From Planctomycetota bacterium (GTDB lineage Bacteria > Planctomycetota > Uabimicrobiia > Uabimicrobiales > Uabimicrobiaceae): 62,520 nucleotides of DNA. The notes under the pieces were generated by a model. It was not told the origin of the DNA, made no database searches, and saw nothing but the letters and a program-made list of their open reading frames with translations. Position numbers and translations under genes: made by a program. Below are positions 10,001-19,200 of this stretch, in pieces; positions within the stretch are counted from its first letter, which is position 1; every line of letters starts with the position of its first letter. Location of the stretch: the NCBI GenBank assembly GCA_029260735.1, contig JAJDCR010000172.1:1-62520 (forward strand). Reading direction: 5' to 3'.

Positions 10001-13000
10001 CTCCGTATGGGTAGCATGTTTGTAAAATAGCCTATTGTTTCTTCGAAGCAACGCTGTGGTCTCCCTAAGGTAGGAATGCCAACTACAATATCTTGCTCTT
10101 CGCTATATCGATGTAAGAGAGTTTTCCACGCAGTCAAAAATAAGGTCGATAAACTCACCTTTTCAGAAATGGCCAAACTTCGGGCTTTTTCCGCTAGCTC
10201 TGAAGAGAGGGCAACTTCGTATATTTCGCTAAGAGAACTTCCGGTGGGCTTTCGTGCTCGATCAAAAGGGAGAGAAAGCACAGGTAGATCTCCCGCTAAC
10301 TTTTTTTCCCAATAGGAGAGGTGTTTTTTCCCTTTTTCACTAGCAAGAATTTTTTCTTCCCATCTGAGAAAGTCGTGGTAGTTTGTTTCGCTAGAAATTA
10401 CCTGAGGTTCTTTCTCTTGGATGTAATCAAAATAAGAATTCCAAAGAGCTTTAGCAAAAATTGTTGCAGAAACTCCATCAAAAACAATATGGTGGACGGT
10501 GATAAGAACAAAGCAACTCTTTTGAGTTCGCCAAAAAATATTTAATCGGATGAGCGCTTCGTCTAAAAGAAAAGGCCTTTTTATATTTTCTTGGATATAA
10601 GCAAGACATTGCTCTTCTCCAAGATCTTCCGTTTTTTCTTCTTCTATACATAAAGGCTGACTTCTATTGATATACTGGTAGGGAACACCCTTATCTTCTT
10701 CTATGCTTGTCTTTAAGATAGGGTACTGATCTAAGGTAAATTGGTAGGCTTTTTTTAAAGCTTTCAGATCAAATTCTTCTTGGCAGCTAAAGACCAAGGG
10801 AAGATTGTAGGCACTTGTGCTCGGAGAGATTTTCTGGAGCATCCATAAGCCCCTTTGCCCTTCGCTCAGGGGCATTCTTTTTTCTATGCTCTCGGGCAAT
10901 AAATTTAACTGCGACTCCTGTATTAAATAGTCTGCCAATGATGCTATGGTCGGATGTTCTATGATTTCTCGGACAGAAACCTCTAGCTCAAAAATATCAG
11001 CTAAGCGCGTTATAAGTCTAGTGACAGTAACGGAATCCATCCCATAGCCTTGAAGGTTTTCGTTGGATTTGATTTGTTCCGGACTCATTTCCATTTCTTG
11101 GGCTAAAAATTGCCTCATGTATTTTTCTATATTTTCTCTAGAAGGAGAAAGAGTGGTCTCGGCAAGTTCTTCGCATAGTTCTTCGCATAGTTCTTCTTTC
11201 TTAGCCAAAGAAGACCTAGACGCTGATTGAGAGATATGTAAAATTTTAGAGCTTTTTGCAATTTTCCCTTCGATAAAAGCCTTACTGTTGGCTTTACGGG
11301 CTAATTTGCCGCTAGTTGTTTTTATGATGGTCGAAGGAAGTCCAATAATAACGGCAGAACAAGGGACTTCATGTTTCTCATAGACGACCTTACGAATGCT
11401 CTCAACAATTTCATCTAGCTGGCTTTGTTTTACCTTGGTTTTGATTTCGACTATGACCGCTAGACGTTCTTCAGGCGTACTTAAAGCAGGATTTTGGGCA
11501 GAAAAAGCAACAACACCTCCAGGGCGAACTAAAGGATGGCAATAGCGAATATTATCTTCTATATCTTGGGGGTAGACATTGCGCCCGTGAAAAATAAGTA
11601 CATCTTTTGAACGTCCAACAAGGTAAATTTCTCCCTCATGGATAAACCCTAAGTCTCCCGTTCGTAAATATCTTTTCTCTTTGTTTTCTCTATCGGCAGG
11701 TTGAGCATAGAAAACTTCTTGAGATAAGCTCTCTTCTTCAAAATACCCAGAGCATTTACTCGTCGAACGAACCCATATTTCTCCGATTTGACCATTATAC
11801 AAAGTCCATTTCTTTTCAGGGTCAACAACAATCGCTTCCACTCCCATACAGATGGGGCCACAGCTAACTAAAGTTAAAGCATTTTCTGAATCTGAATCAG
11901 AATCTGGAACTTTAAGAGCAATGTTCTTTTTTTCTAAAGCTTTGCGGTTTATAGATATCGTTTTATATTTTTCATAAGGACTGAAGGTAGAAATTCCTAA
12001 GGTATGTTCTGCCATACCATAGGCGGGAGAATAAACTTCTGCTTTAAGTCCATAGTCTGCAAATTTCTGGTGAAAACGAGCAAGGGTATCTGGGTTATTC
12101 GGCTCTCCCCCCAGAGATATCATATCAATACAACTCAAATCCCACTTAGAAAACTGCTCCTCTTTCGTTTTTTTCATAACCAGCTCTAAGGCAAAAGTAG
12201 GCGCTGTGGTATGAGTCGCTCGCACTCGGGACATCGTCTCGAACCACAGAGAAGGTTTTCTCAGAAAATCGAGAGGAGAGAGCAAGTACAAATCAAAGTT
12301 TCCATTTAAAGCACTCACAATGCCATAGACCAAACACATATCATGGAAATAAGGAGCCCAAAACACAGCTCGAGAAGGTTGTTTTACGAGAGCATTTTGC
12401 ACCATCTGCATTTGGTGAGATAAATTGCGATAAGAGACCATAACTCCTTTAGGGTATGAGGTGGAACCGGAAGTGTACTGCAAGTAGGCGATGTCGTCAA
12501 ACTTAGGTCTTCTCCAAGGAATTCTTTGTTTGGCCTGAGAAATATTATCGGTGCGACACCATTTGAAGTCGGGCCATTGCTCTTGAGAAAAAGAAAGGAA
12601 ATTCTTGGCGGAACCTAATTTTTTGGCCAAAAGATAAGACCCGTTTGTTAAAGCCAGAGAAGAGCCGCTATGCTCGGCAATATTTTTAAATATATGTAAA
12701 TGGTTTTCTAATCTCATCGGATCGGGAGCTGCTACCGGAACAGGAATGACATTAGCGAGCAAACACCCTAAAAAAGCTTTTATCACATCTAAGCTCTGAG
12801 GATAGACAAGAAGAACTCTATCTCTGGGATTTAATTTGCACTGATTTAATAAAAAAGAGGCTACTTTTTGAGCTTCTTCGTAGAGCTGGGAATAGGTTAG
12901 TTTCTCCGCCTCATTGCCCTCAATATCAATAAAAGTAAAAATCCTTTTATTGGGCTCTTTTTTGTAGCTACGATAAAAATTATCTAAGAAGGTCATTTCT

Positions 13001-13080
13001 TTTTCTTGGGAGTTATTCTCTTGAGGTATGAATTTATTTAAATCTTTACTCCAAAAAGAATTACTATGTATTTTTCTCAT
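7039..13080 (-). CDS. NRPS: FAAL-ACP-C-A-PCP-TE
   Basis: A single-module nonribosomal peptide synthetase of about 2,013 residues. An N-terminal fatty acyl-AMP ligase (about 25-620) carries a slightly altered A3 motif, TSGSTSYPKG. It is followed by an ACP (S683 in GMDSVTVT), a condensation domain (HHIVFDG, H863-H864), an adenylation domain (about 1185-1665, TSGSTGKPKG), a PCP (S1737 in GGHSLALVEL) and a type I thioesterase (S1860 in GYSLGG, probable D1887, H1987). All catalytic residues I looked for are present. By hand alignment the A-domain pocket reads about D-V-E-S-V-M-A-S-V; I cannot assign the amino acid. A GTG three codons upstream exists, but AGGTGG is spaced for the ATG at 13080. It would release the final product through the TE. 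The FAAL at its N terminus means it can start its own acyl chain, which raises the question of how it receives the PKS chain. Confidence 0.93.
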   Translation of the reverse strand: MRKIHSNSFWSKDLNKFIPQENNSQEKEMTFLDNFYRSYKKEPNKRIFTFIDIEGNEAEKLTYSQLYEEAQKVASFLLNQCKLNPRDRVLLVYPQSLDVIKAFLGCLLANVIPVPVAAPDPMRLENHLHIFKNIAEHSGSSLALTNGSYLLAKKLGSAKNFLSFSQEQWPDFKWCRTDNISQAKQRIPWRRPKFDDIAYLQYTSGSTSYPKGVMVSYRNLSHQMQMVQNALVKQPSRAVFWAPYFHDMCLVYGIVSALNGNFDLYLLSPLDFLRKPSLWFETMSRVRATHTTAPTFALELVMKKTKEEQFSKWDLSCIDMISLGGEPNNPDTLARFHQKFADYGLKAEVYSPAYGMAEHTLGISTFSPYEKYKTISINRKALEKKNIALKVPDSDSDSENALTLVSCGPICMGVEAIVVDPEKKWTLYNGQIGEIWVRSTSKCSGYFEEESLSQEVFYAQPADRENKEKRYLRTGDLGFIHEGEIYLVGRSKDVLIFHGRNVYPQDIEDNIRYCHPLVRPGGVVAFSAQNPALSTPEERLAVIVEIKTKVKQSQLDEIVESIRKVVYEKHEVPCSAVIIGLPSTIIKTTSGKLARKANSKAFIEGKIAKSSKILHISQSASRSSLAKKEELCEELCEELAETTLSPSRENIEKYMRQFLAQEMEMSPEQIKSNENLQGYGMDSVTVTRLITRLADIFELEVSVREIIEHPTIASLADYLIQESQLNLLPESIEKRMPLSEGQRGLWMLQKISPSTSAYNLPLVFSCQEEFDLKALKKAYQFTLDQYPILKTSIEEDKGVPYQYINRSQPLCIEEEKTEDLGEEQCLAYIQENIKRPFLLDEALIRLNIFWRTQKSCFVLITVHHIVFDGVSATIFAKALWNSYFDYIQEKEPQVISSETNYHDFLRWEEKILASEKGKKHLSYWEKKLAGDLPVLSLPFDRARKPTGSSLSEIYEVALSSELAEKARSLAISEKVSLSTLFLTAWKTLLHRYSEEQDIVVGIPTLGRPQRCFEETIGYFTNMLPIRSEVSKESLFSELLEQIKFNLVDGIDHSYPFPRLVSELKVKRVPSVSPIFQVFYAYQNFIRPTSLDYLANEDKKEKVTLQKSIHQQGDYDLGLEITETKNLFSLCLEYNPDLFNLSSIKRMMEHYINLLGEIANDPSLPIALYDFFSPAEREKLLVQFSQNPRVDFSPNKTIVELFEEQVEKTPDNIAVFSQGEKLTYKQLNEQANQLARLLQESKVQADQIVAIMMERSLEMIVGVLGILKSGGAYLPIDPVYPTEHIGYLLEDSQTQIILTSKKLKKRLTRFTGKVIHLENKKLWQEHSPKNLSSSISKENLAYIIYTSGSTGKPKGVMIEHRSLSLCMQTLCEYYKLRSQDRVLQFTSLSFDVSAEEIYPTLLTGAMLVLRNDKMIESGELLKRCQEWQITVLSLTTAFWHELVTSLTNEKESLSSSIRMVVMGGEAVLPEKVKMWQKHNHNVTLLYAYGVTEATSVSIMNNLSTNIAKALNKIPIGKPLANEEIYILDEHLQPVPINVAGGLYIGGSGLARGYLNRPQLNAERFIAHPFEKESQARLYKTGDLARYLENGDIEFLGRIDNQVKIRGFRVEPGEVEVTLSRHPMIQEALVLAQGEPPELIAYITLKKETSITQINQWLRDKLPRHMIPKHFVKLAGLPITPNGKLDYKALPLPNRSLEEETFLAPRNDLERKITSICEEVLGIENMGVKDEFFERGGHSLALVELIAKVNDQFLKEIPLEEFMESLTIESLAKFIKNSEALPYSHLSSLQALGDSAPLFCTLAGHSDVLLLKNVARYLSPTQPMYTLRPPAYDFTFSQLAKAYADEIERAKGEGPIHIFGYSLGGVAALETYRELKLRGCKMGQLLLLDSFYPYFPKLNFLSYWLVRWTIQSLGLKKLYYGVHRLEQIYFDPGIKSQVKALKKYKKLPYEGKITLLIAAKSRKIHLSFFRGWRNIAREGVQSIVLEGGHQSILRDPYVKGLSEKICSLLEDKNSR
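11163..11202 (-). repeat. 12-bp tandem repeat in NRPS interdomain linker
   Basis: The minus-strand linker between FAAL and ACP contains tandem copies of a 12-base unit, giving the peptide repeat EELCEELCEEL. It is in frame and lies in a flexible linker, so it probably does not disturb folding. Such short repeats can change copy number by slippage. Confidence 0.7.
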
Positions 13081-13375
13081 ACCGGCCACCTAATCTTTCA
13101 TAAGCTAAAGAAATAGAATGTTAAAGAATAATTTTCTACTTGGTAAAAAGAAAAGCAATTAGCATACCAAATATATTATTTGTTTTATTATGCGCGCCTA
13201 TGCCTTGTTTTTTCTATGTTCGAAAATTCTTTCCTCAGGGAGGAAAGAATTTCTATTAGCAAGAAAGCAGGAAGTCTATTAGCGAAAAGCTATTAGGTGT
13301 GACTAAAGAAGTGCTAGGAATTTGTGTATGTGTTATGGAGCTTAGGTTTCCATAACACATGAGGCTAAAATGAGT
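13081..13375 (-). promoter_or_regulatory. Intercistronic region with two hairpins between FAAL-PlsC and NRPS genes
   Basis: This 295-base gap is the only long break in the minus-strand run. Hairpin A has 12-bp arms at 13328-13339 and 13349-13360, just after the FAAL-PlsC stop, with no U-run. Hairpin B has 13-bp arms (AAATTCTTTCCTC) at 13224-13236 and 13240-13252 with a 3-base loop, followed on the minus strand by TTTTCG. CTATTAG occurs three times, at 13253, 13276 and 13290. The gap may contain a weak terminator or RNA-stability elements and a separate NRPS-operon promoter; I cannot identify a convincing -35/-10 pair. Confidence 0.5.
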
Positions 13376-16201
13376 TTAGGTGAGCGGATTAACATCTAAT
13401 TTGGGTACGACTTGCAAATTATTCAGAGGGTCCTGGCAAGCTTCTGCGATTAAACGTCTCGCCTCATCTCGAAGGCGGGCCGCTTCCTGAAGCGAATTCT
13501 CTTGGGGAAGCAAAGGAGAAAGTACTTCTATGTCTACTGCTCCCCAAGACAAAGATTGAGTTCGTCTTTTGATAATCATGCGGGAGCCTTTTAGAGCAAT
13601 GGGGACTATCGGAAGTTTTTTTTCCGCTGCTATTTGAAAAGCTCCTAAACGAAAGGGAAGCAGAGAAGGAGTTTCCAGAAAAGTGCCTTCGGGGAAGATG
13701 TGGATTAACTCGGGGTCTTCGGCGGCTTTTTGAAGATGAGCATAGCTTTGAACAAAAGTTTGTTCGTTTGTGCGTTTAATCGGAATGAAGCCGAGTTTTT
13801 TGTATATGCGACCAACGAGAGGCCAATGAAAGTCTTCTTCGCGCACAACAATGCGAAAAGGATATGGGCATACCGAAATGAGAAAGAAGGCATCGTAATA
13901 GCTGGTATGGTTAGAGACAAGAATAGCTTCTTTCGAAGGAATTTTTGGGCCAGACTTTCTCAGGGGAATTCCTAGGCTAAAAAGAAGGATTTTGGCCCAT
14001 ACTCGGAGCAATAGCCAGGAAAGTCTTTTTCCTGGGCAGAGAAGAAGGCTGGGAATACCTAGAAGCACTATTAGTAGGGGAATAACTTTAGCCCAAAGGG
14101 AGTAGAGTTTCGTTATAGTAGTGGCAAAAACTGATCGGAGATAGGCGTATACGAGCTCAAGCCCTAAGAAAAAAAATCCCTTTCGAGAGTACTGAGGGGC
14201 GAGAAGGGTTTTTTCCAGATAGAGTTTTTTGGTTTCTTGCCGCCGAAGTTTTCCGCTGGAGGTTTTGGGAATTGTGCCGGAAGGAACTAAAACAACTTCA
14301 TCACAGGGGGTTGCGACTGCTTCTTGAACGGCTTGGCGAATTTGCTCAGGCATTTCAGGAGAGGGATGACGATTCTTCGTTTCGACAACTGCGACAACAA
14401 GCTCCCCCTTTTGCGAATTTAAGACAGAAAAAGCGACGACACAACCTTTACGTACTCCTGGAACTTTCCAAATAGCACGTTCGATGTCTTCAGGATGATA
14501 GTTGATCCCTCCTTTGATGATAATGTCTTTTACTCGACCAGTAAAGAAGAGTTCTCCTTCAGAGAGATAACCTAGGTCGCCCGTGTCGATCCATTTTCCC
14601 ACTTGGATTTGAGCAGTTTTTTCTGGCTCTTGGAAGTACCCTTGCATAACAGAAGGGCCATTCATCAAAATACGACCCTGAGTGCGCTCGGGGAGAGCCT
14701 TTTCGTATGGATTGTCAATAGGAACTATTTGAATTTCTTGAGTAGGAAGAGGTTTTCCCAAAGAAACAAAACTCAGCTGAGGGATATTTTCATCTGGGTT
14801 AACGGGGATAGCCTGACCTTCTTGGAGAAAAAGATCCCGCTTGATATGGTCAACCCGGGCTTCTCGATTTCGAGGAGAAACAGTTAGTCCTAAACAAGTT
14901 TCTGCAAGGCCATAAACCGGAAACATTACAGTTGATTTTAAACCGTAGTCTTTAAATCGTTCGTAAAAACGTTCGATGGTATCAGGTAAAATCCTTTCCG
15001 CTCCATTGATCGCAATGTTCCAAGAGGAAAGATCTAATCCGGAAAGATCCTCATCTTTCACCTTACGACAGAGCAATTCGTAGCCAAAATTGGGAGCAGC
15101 AGACATAGTTGCTTTAAAACGATCTATTGCCCAAAGCCAACGTTCCGGACGGCTTAAGAACTGCAAAGGGGACATGAGAACAACAGTAGCACCATAGAGA
15201 AGAGAGGTCAACCAGCAGCCGATTAACCCTAAGTCGTGGTACAAAGGAAGCCAAGAGACGACCACTTCTTTGTTAGCCTCTAGTCCTTGTCCAATAGCAT
15301 GCATGTTAGCCAGTAGGTTCGCATGAGTTAAGGCCACTCCTTTAGGGTCTCCCGTACTTCCCGATGTGTATTGAAGAAAAGCTAAGTTAGAAGGACTTAC
15401 GCGCACATGTTCCCAGTCTTGGCTTTTTTTAAGCTGGCTTGCATTCATGCTTTTTTGAAGGGAGTCCACTCTGCTGCAAAATATTTTTCCCACCGGTTCA
15501 AAAGCGGTGTCGGTAATACAAAACCGGACTCCTGCCTTCTCCAATACTCGAGTATATCGGTCAAAGTAATTCAGCGCTTGGTTCACTTGAACTGGTGGAT
15601 ATATTGGCACGGCAACTCCCCCGGCCGTCAAAATCCCCATAAAAGAAGTCAAAAAATCTAGACTAGTGGGCAAAATAATAGCGACACGATCTTGAGGGCA
15701 TAAACCTAGTTTAATTAGACTTGCAGCGATATTCTTGGACTCTTGCCAAAGCTGTAAATAGCTTAAAGAAGTGGTGTTTAAATCGTCATCCAGAAGATAA
15801 ACATGGTTTTCCTCTCCCTTGGTTTGAGCGCGAAACTTCACTAGATCGACCAAAGTGGAAACCTCTTCTGGAGAGGGAACCTGGACAAGAGTGGAATCTT
15901 TAGGCAAAAGATCATCGGAGAAAGAAATTTTTTGTTTTTGATTTTGATTTTGGGCAAGAGAAGTCTTCCCCACAAAACGCAATAAATCTCGAGCAGATCT
16001 AACTTCCAGAAGTGCCTTATCTGGGAACTTCTGACCAAAACAATCTTCCAATCGTCCGAGAAGATGAGATCGTTCTAAGCTGCCTAAACCAAATGTATTT
16101 TCAAAATCACTATCCATTTTGATTTCGGTAGAGCGAATATTTAGTTCTCCGAGAAATTCTCGGATGGTCTTGATTATCTGTTCGCTAACTTCTTCAGTCA
16201 T
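13376..16201 (-). CDS. ACP-FAAL-PlsC fusion: acyl activation and glycerol-type acyltransferase
   Basis: A 941-residue three-domain protein. An N-terminal ACP (about 5-75) has S41 in GLGSLERS, with Gly in place of the usual Asp before the serine. A fatty acyl-AMP ligase follows (about 90-660; TSGSTGDPKG begins near 279, then the FAAL-like WLPLYHDLGLIG stretch). Hydrophobic segments at about 670-740 lead into a PlsC-type 1-acylglycerol-phosphate acyltransferase with the HxxxxD motif NHTSYYD (H765, D770) and FPEGT (E838). It resembles Aas acyltransferase/acyl-ACP synthetase with the order reversed and its own carrier. Its ATG overlaps the PKS stop in ATGA, so the two proteins are made in concert. 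I infer that it activates a fatty acid, loads it on its own ACP, and transfers it to a hydroxyl at the membrane, possibly the glyceryl starter of the PKS. Phospholipid acylation is the alternative. Confidence 0.9.
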   Translation of the reverse strand: MTEEVSEQIIKTIREFLGELNIRSTEIKMDSDFENTFGLGSLERSHLLGRLEDCFGQKFPDKALLEVRSARDLLRFVGKTSLAQNQNQKQKISFSDDLLPKDSTLVQVPSPEEVSTLVDLVKFRAQTKGEENHVYLLDDDLNTTSLSYLQLWQESKNIAASLIKLGLCPQDRVAIILPTSLDFLTSFMGILTAGGVAVPIYPPVQVNQALNYFDRYTRVLEKAGVRFCITDTAFEPVGKIFCSRVDSLQKSMNASQLKKSQDWEHVRVSPSNLAFLQYTSGSTGDPKGVALTHANLLANMHAIGQGLEANKEVVVSWLPLYHDLGLIGCWLTSLLYGATVVLMSPLQFLSRPERWLWAIDRFKATMSAAPNFGYELLCRKVKDEDLSGLDLSSWNIAINGAERILPDTIERFYERFKDYGLKSTVMFPVYGLAETCLGLTVSPRNREARVDHIKRDLFLQEGQAIPVNPDENIPQLSFVSLGKPLPTQEIQIVPIDNPYEKALPERTQGRILMNGPSVMQGYFQEPEKTAQIQVGKWIDTGDLGYLSEGELFFTGRVKDIIIKGGINYHPEDIERAIWKVPGVRKGCVVAFSVLNSQKGELVVAVVETKNRHPSPEMPEQIRQAVQEAVATPCDEVVLVPSGTIPKTSSGKLRRQETKKLYLEKTLLAPQYSRKGFFFLGLELVYAYLRSVFATTITKLYSLWAKVIPLLIVLLGIPSLLLCPGKRLSWLLLRVWAKILLFSLGIPLRKSGPKIPSKEAILVSNHTSYYDAFFLISVCPYPFRIVVREEDFHWPLVGRIYKKLGFIPIKRTNEQTFVQSYAHLQKAAEDPELIHIFPEGTFLETPSLLPFRLGAFQIAAEKKLPIVPIALKGSRMIIKRRTQSLSWGAVDIEVLSPLLPQENSLQEAARLRDEARRLIAEACQDPLNNLQVVPKLDVNPLT

Positions 16202-19200
16202 ACATTCTCTCCATTACTCGGCTTAGGTTCTTCTAAAAAAGAATCCAAAACCTCTAGGTATTTAGTCATTAATTTTTCAATGGTAGATTTTTTGTGTAAA
16301 TTCGTGTTAAAAGCTAAATCTAAACAGAGTTTTCCTTTGGCAAAGTAAACGTAGTTATAGAATTTGTACTTGGCGATATTATCAGGAGCAAAAACATCTC
16401 CCCTAGACTCCGGGGCCTTTCGAAAAAAGGAAGACGAGCGCATGGCTTGGTTGAAGAGTCCTCCATGATAGAGAAATTTTACTTCGGGCTGAGGAATGCC
16501 AAGCATACTTTTTTGTATTTCTTCGTCTTGGCAGAGATAACGTAAAAGACCAAAGTGGATGCCCTCATAGGGAATATCTTGTAAGTTTTGATGAACATCT
16601 TTTAAAATCTTTTCTCCTTTACTTCTTAGAGATTTTCTTTTTCCTTTTTTTCCGATATTTTTTAGCTGAGTGTAAAAAGGAAAGAAAGTGTGGCACCAGC
16701 CGATGGTTCTTGAGATATCTATTCCCGGAAGAGGAGAATGGCGACCACTGAGGACAAATTCTGTTAAGAGAGAATTGCTACGATTCCAAGAAGTGTAGGC
16801 TAAAAAGAATGCTGTAAAAATAAGTTCATATAGCTCACAGCCCTGGTTCTGAGCAGTTTTAATTAAGCGCTGGGTTTTGTCTTCTGAAATGGCAGTGATC
16901 AAAGCTTGCCAATCTTTATCTCGAGCTTTTCCCTTTGGATAATCGAGCTGAATGGGCTTTAAAGAATTTTGGGAGATTTTCTGAGATATTTGAGACCAAA
17001 AAGAGAGTTCTTTTTTCACTTCCCTGCTTTGAGCATATTCCCAAGTTTTTTGAGAATAGACTTGGTAAGGAAGGGCAGGAGTGAGAGCAGGAGCTTCTCC
17101 TTTTTCTAACTGGCGATAAACTTTTTCTAAATCTCGGAGAAAAATGATGAGAGAAAAACCATCCGAAGCAAGATGATGAATGGTAATAAGAAAACGCTGA
17201 GTTTTCTCCTTTTCCCACTCAAAGAGAATCGCTTTCATGATAGGGCCTTGGTAAATATTAATCTGTTTTTGAGCTTTTTGACAAACTTCTTCCAGCTCTT
17301 TTTTTTGCTCCAAGAGGGCCGCTTCTTTTATTTTATAGATAGAAAAATCTACTTTCTCTTTACTAAAAACCTGCTTTCTAGTCCCCTCTTCCTCGACAAT
17401 TCTTAGCCTTAAACTATCGTGATGTTGATACAAATAGTGCAGGGCTTTTTTCAGAATACTCCCTTCTAGTGGTTGAGTAATTTGTAAAAGAAAAGAGACA
17501 TTCCATTGATGAATCTGAGGGAGCTCAGGATGGTCAAAAAACCACTCCTGGGTCATGGAGAGGGGAGTGCTCTGAGGATGCGGAGAGTTCAAAGTCAAAT
17601 TCCCTAACTCTTTGGACGAAATGTTTAAATTTTGAATAATCTCTTCCGCTAGAGTTTTAAGTTTCTGTTTTTTTGTGAATGGAGTAGTGCTAAGCTGAAT
17701 AAAAAACTCTTCCTCTAAGTGATTTTTAAGTTCGATGAGAGCGAGGGAATCGACTCCCAAATCTTGCAAAGAAACCGTAGCAATGATTTTTTCGGGAGGA
17801 AGATCAAGCATTCTTTGGAGATTGCTTTGAAGAGAGGATAAAACCATTGAGGAATTTATTTCTTTTTTGTCTTCGTTTTTGTCTTTGTTTTTGTCTTTGC
17901 CTTGCTGAAATGATGGAGAAGAGTTTTTGAGTGAATTAGACGAAGTTACTTTTTCACACCAATAGCGTTTTCGAGCAAAAGGGTATGAAGGTATAGGAAG
18001 ACAAGGACGTTTTTTGTGGAGTTTTGCCCAGTCGACTTCTTCTCCCTGAGTCCAGAAAACCATGAGCTTTTCCCATTCTTGGTTTTGGATCATTTCTTGG
18101 ATAAACTTTTCTCCCGAAGAGCCTTCTAGCAATTGTATTTGAGAATGAGATTTAGCTTGTCCGACATAAACTCCATTTAGCATCTCAGATTCTAGATAAG
18201 CCAAAGATTTTTGAAAAAAATCATCTCTACTTCTCACAAGGAAAGCCAGACGTTCCTTCATCGGCTCTCTTGCCACTTGCAAAGTATGAACAACTTCAGA
18301 GAAGGGAATCTTTTCTTGTTCTTGGACAAAGCATAGAATCTTTTTTAGATACTCTTTTAAGCTCGCTTTATTTCTGGCCGAGAGGACAAAAACTTGGGGA
18401 TATTCTTCTTCTTGAGATAAAGAAAAATCTGGATATTCTTCTAAAATGATATGAGCGTTAGAACCTCCTAAGGCAAAAGAATGCACTCCTGCTCGGCGAG
18501 GAATAGCCCTTCCATCTTCTTTTAATAAAGGCTTCCATTCTTGCCCGGTTAGAGGGAAGTAAAAAGGGGTATTTTCCATTTCTATTTGCGATGACACTTT
18601 ATCGAGATGGATTTGAGGAGGAATTTTTTTATGAGAAAGAGAAAGAATTACTTTGAACAAAGAGGCCATCCCCGAAGCCGCCTCTAGGTGCCCGATGTTC
18701 GGTTTAACAGAGCCGATAGCACATCGTTTTTCTTTTTCTCCTCCCAAGGCTTCTTCATAAGCTTTCATTTCAATAGCATCGCCCAGCTCAGAAGCAGTTG
18801 CGTGCGCCTCAATGTAGCTAATTGTTTGAGGAGAAATCTGCGCTTTCCGGTAAGCTTTCTGGATAACTTCAGCTTGGGCTTTTTGGTTGGGAGCGGCAAA
18901 AGATATGTTGCGGCCGTTGTGATTAATCGCACTTCCTTTGATGACAGCGTAGATTTTGTCTTGGTCTTTCTCGGCTTCTCTTAGCGGTTTAAGGATAATG
19001 GCTCCCACTCCTTCTCCGCGCACATACCCTTGAGCTTTTTCGTCGAAGCTTCGAACCACTCCATCAGGAGAAAGCAAATCCATGTGAAAAGCCCGCTGAG
19101 AGCCTTTGGGCGACAAAAGCAAGTTTACTCCTGCAACCAAGGCTAAATTACATTCTTCACTCTGGATAGCTTGGATGGCCCGGTGGACAGCCACTAGTGA

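Noticed and set aside
13328..13360. Classic Rho-independent terminator after FAAL-PlsC
   Set aside because: The stem is good but no U-run follows on the minus strand, so I list it only as a structured element.
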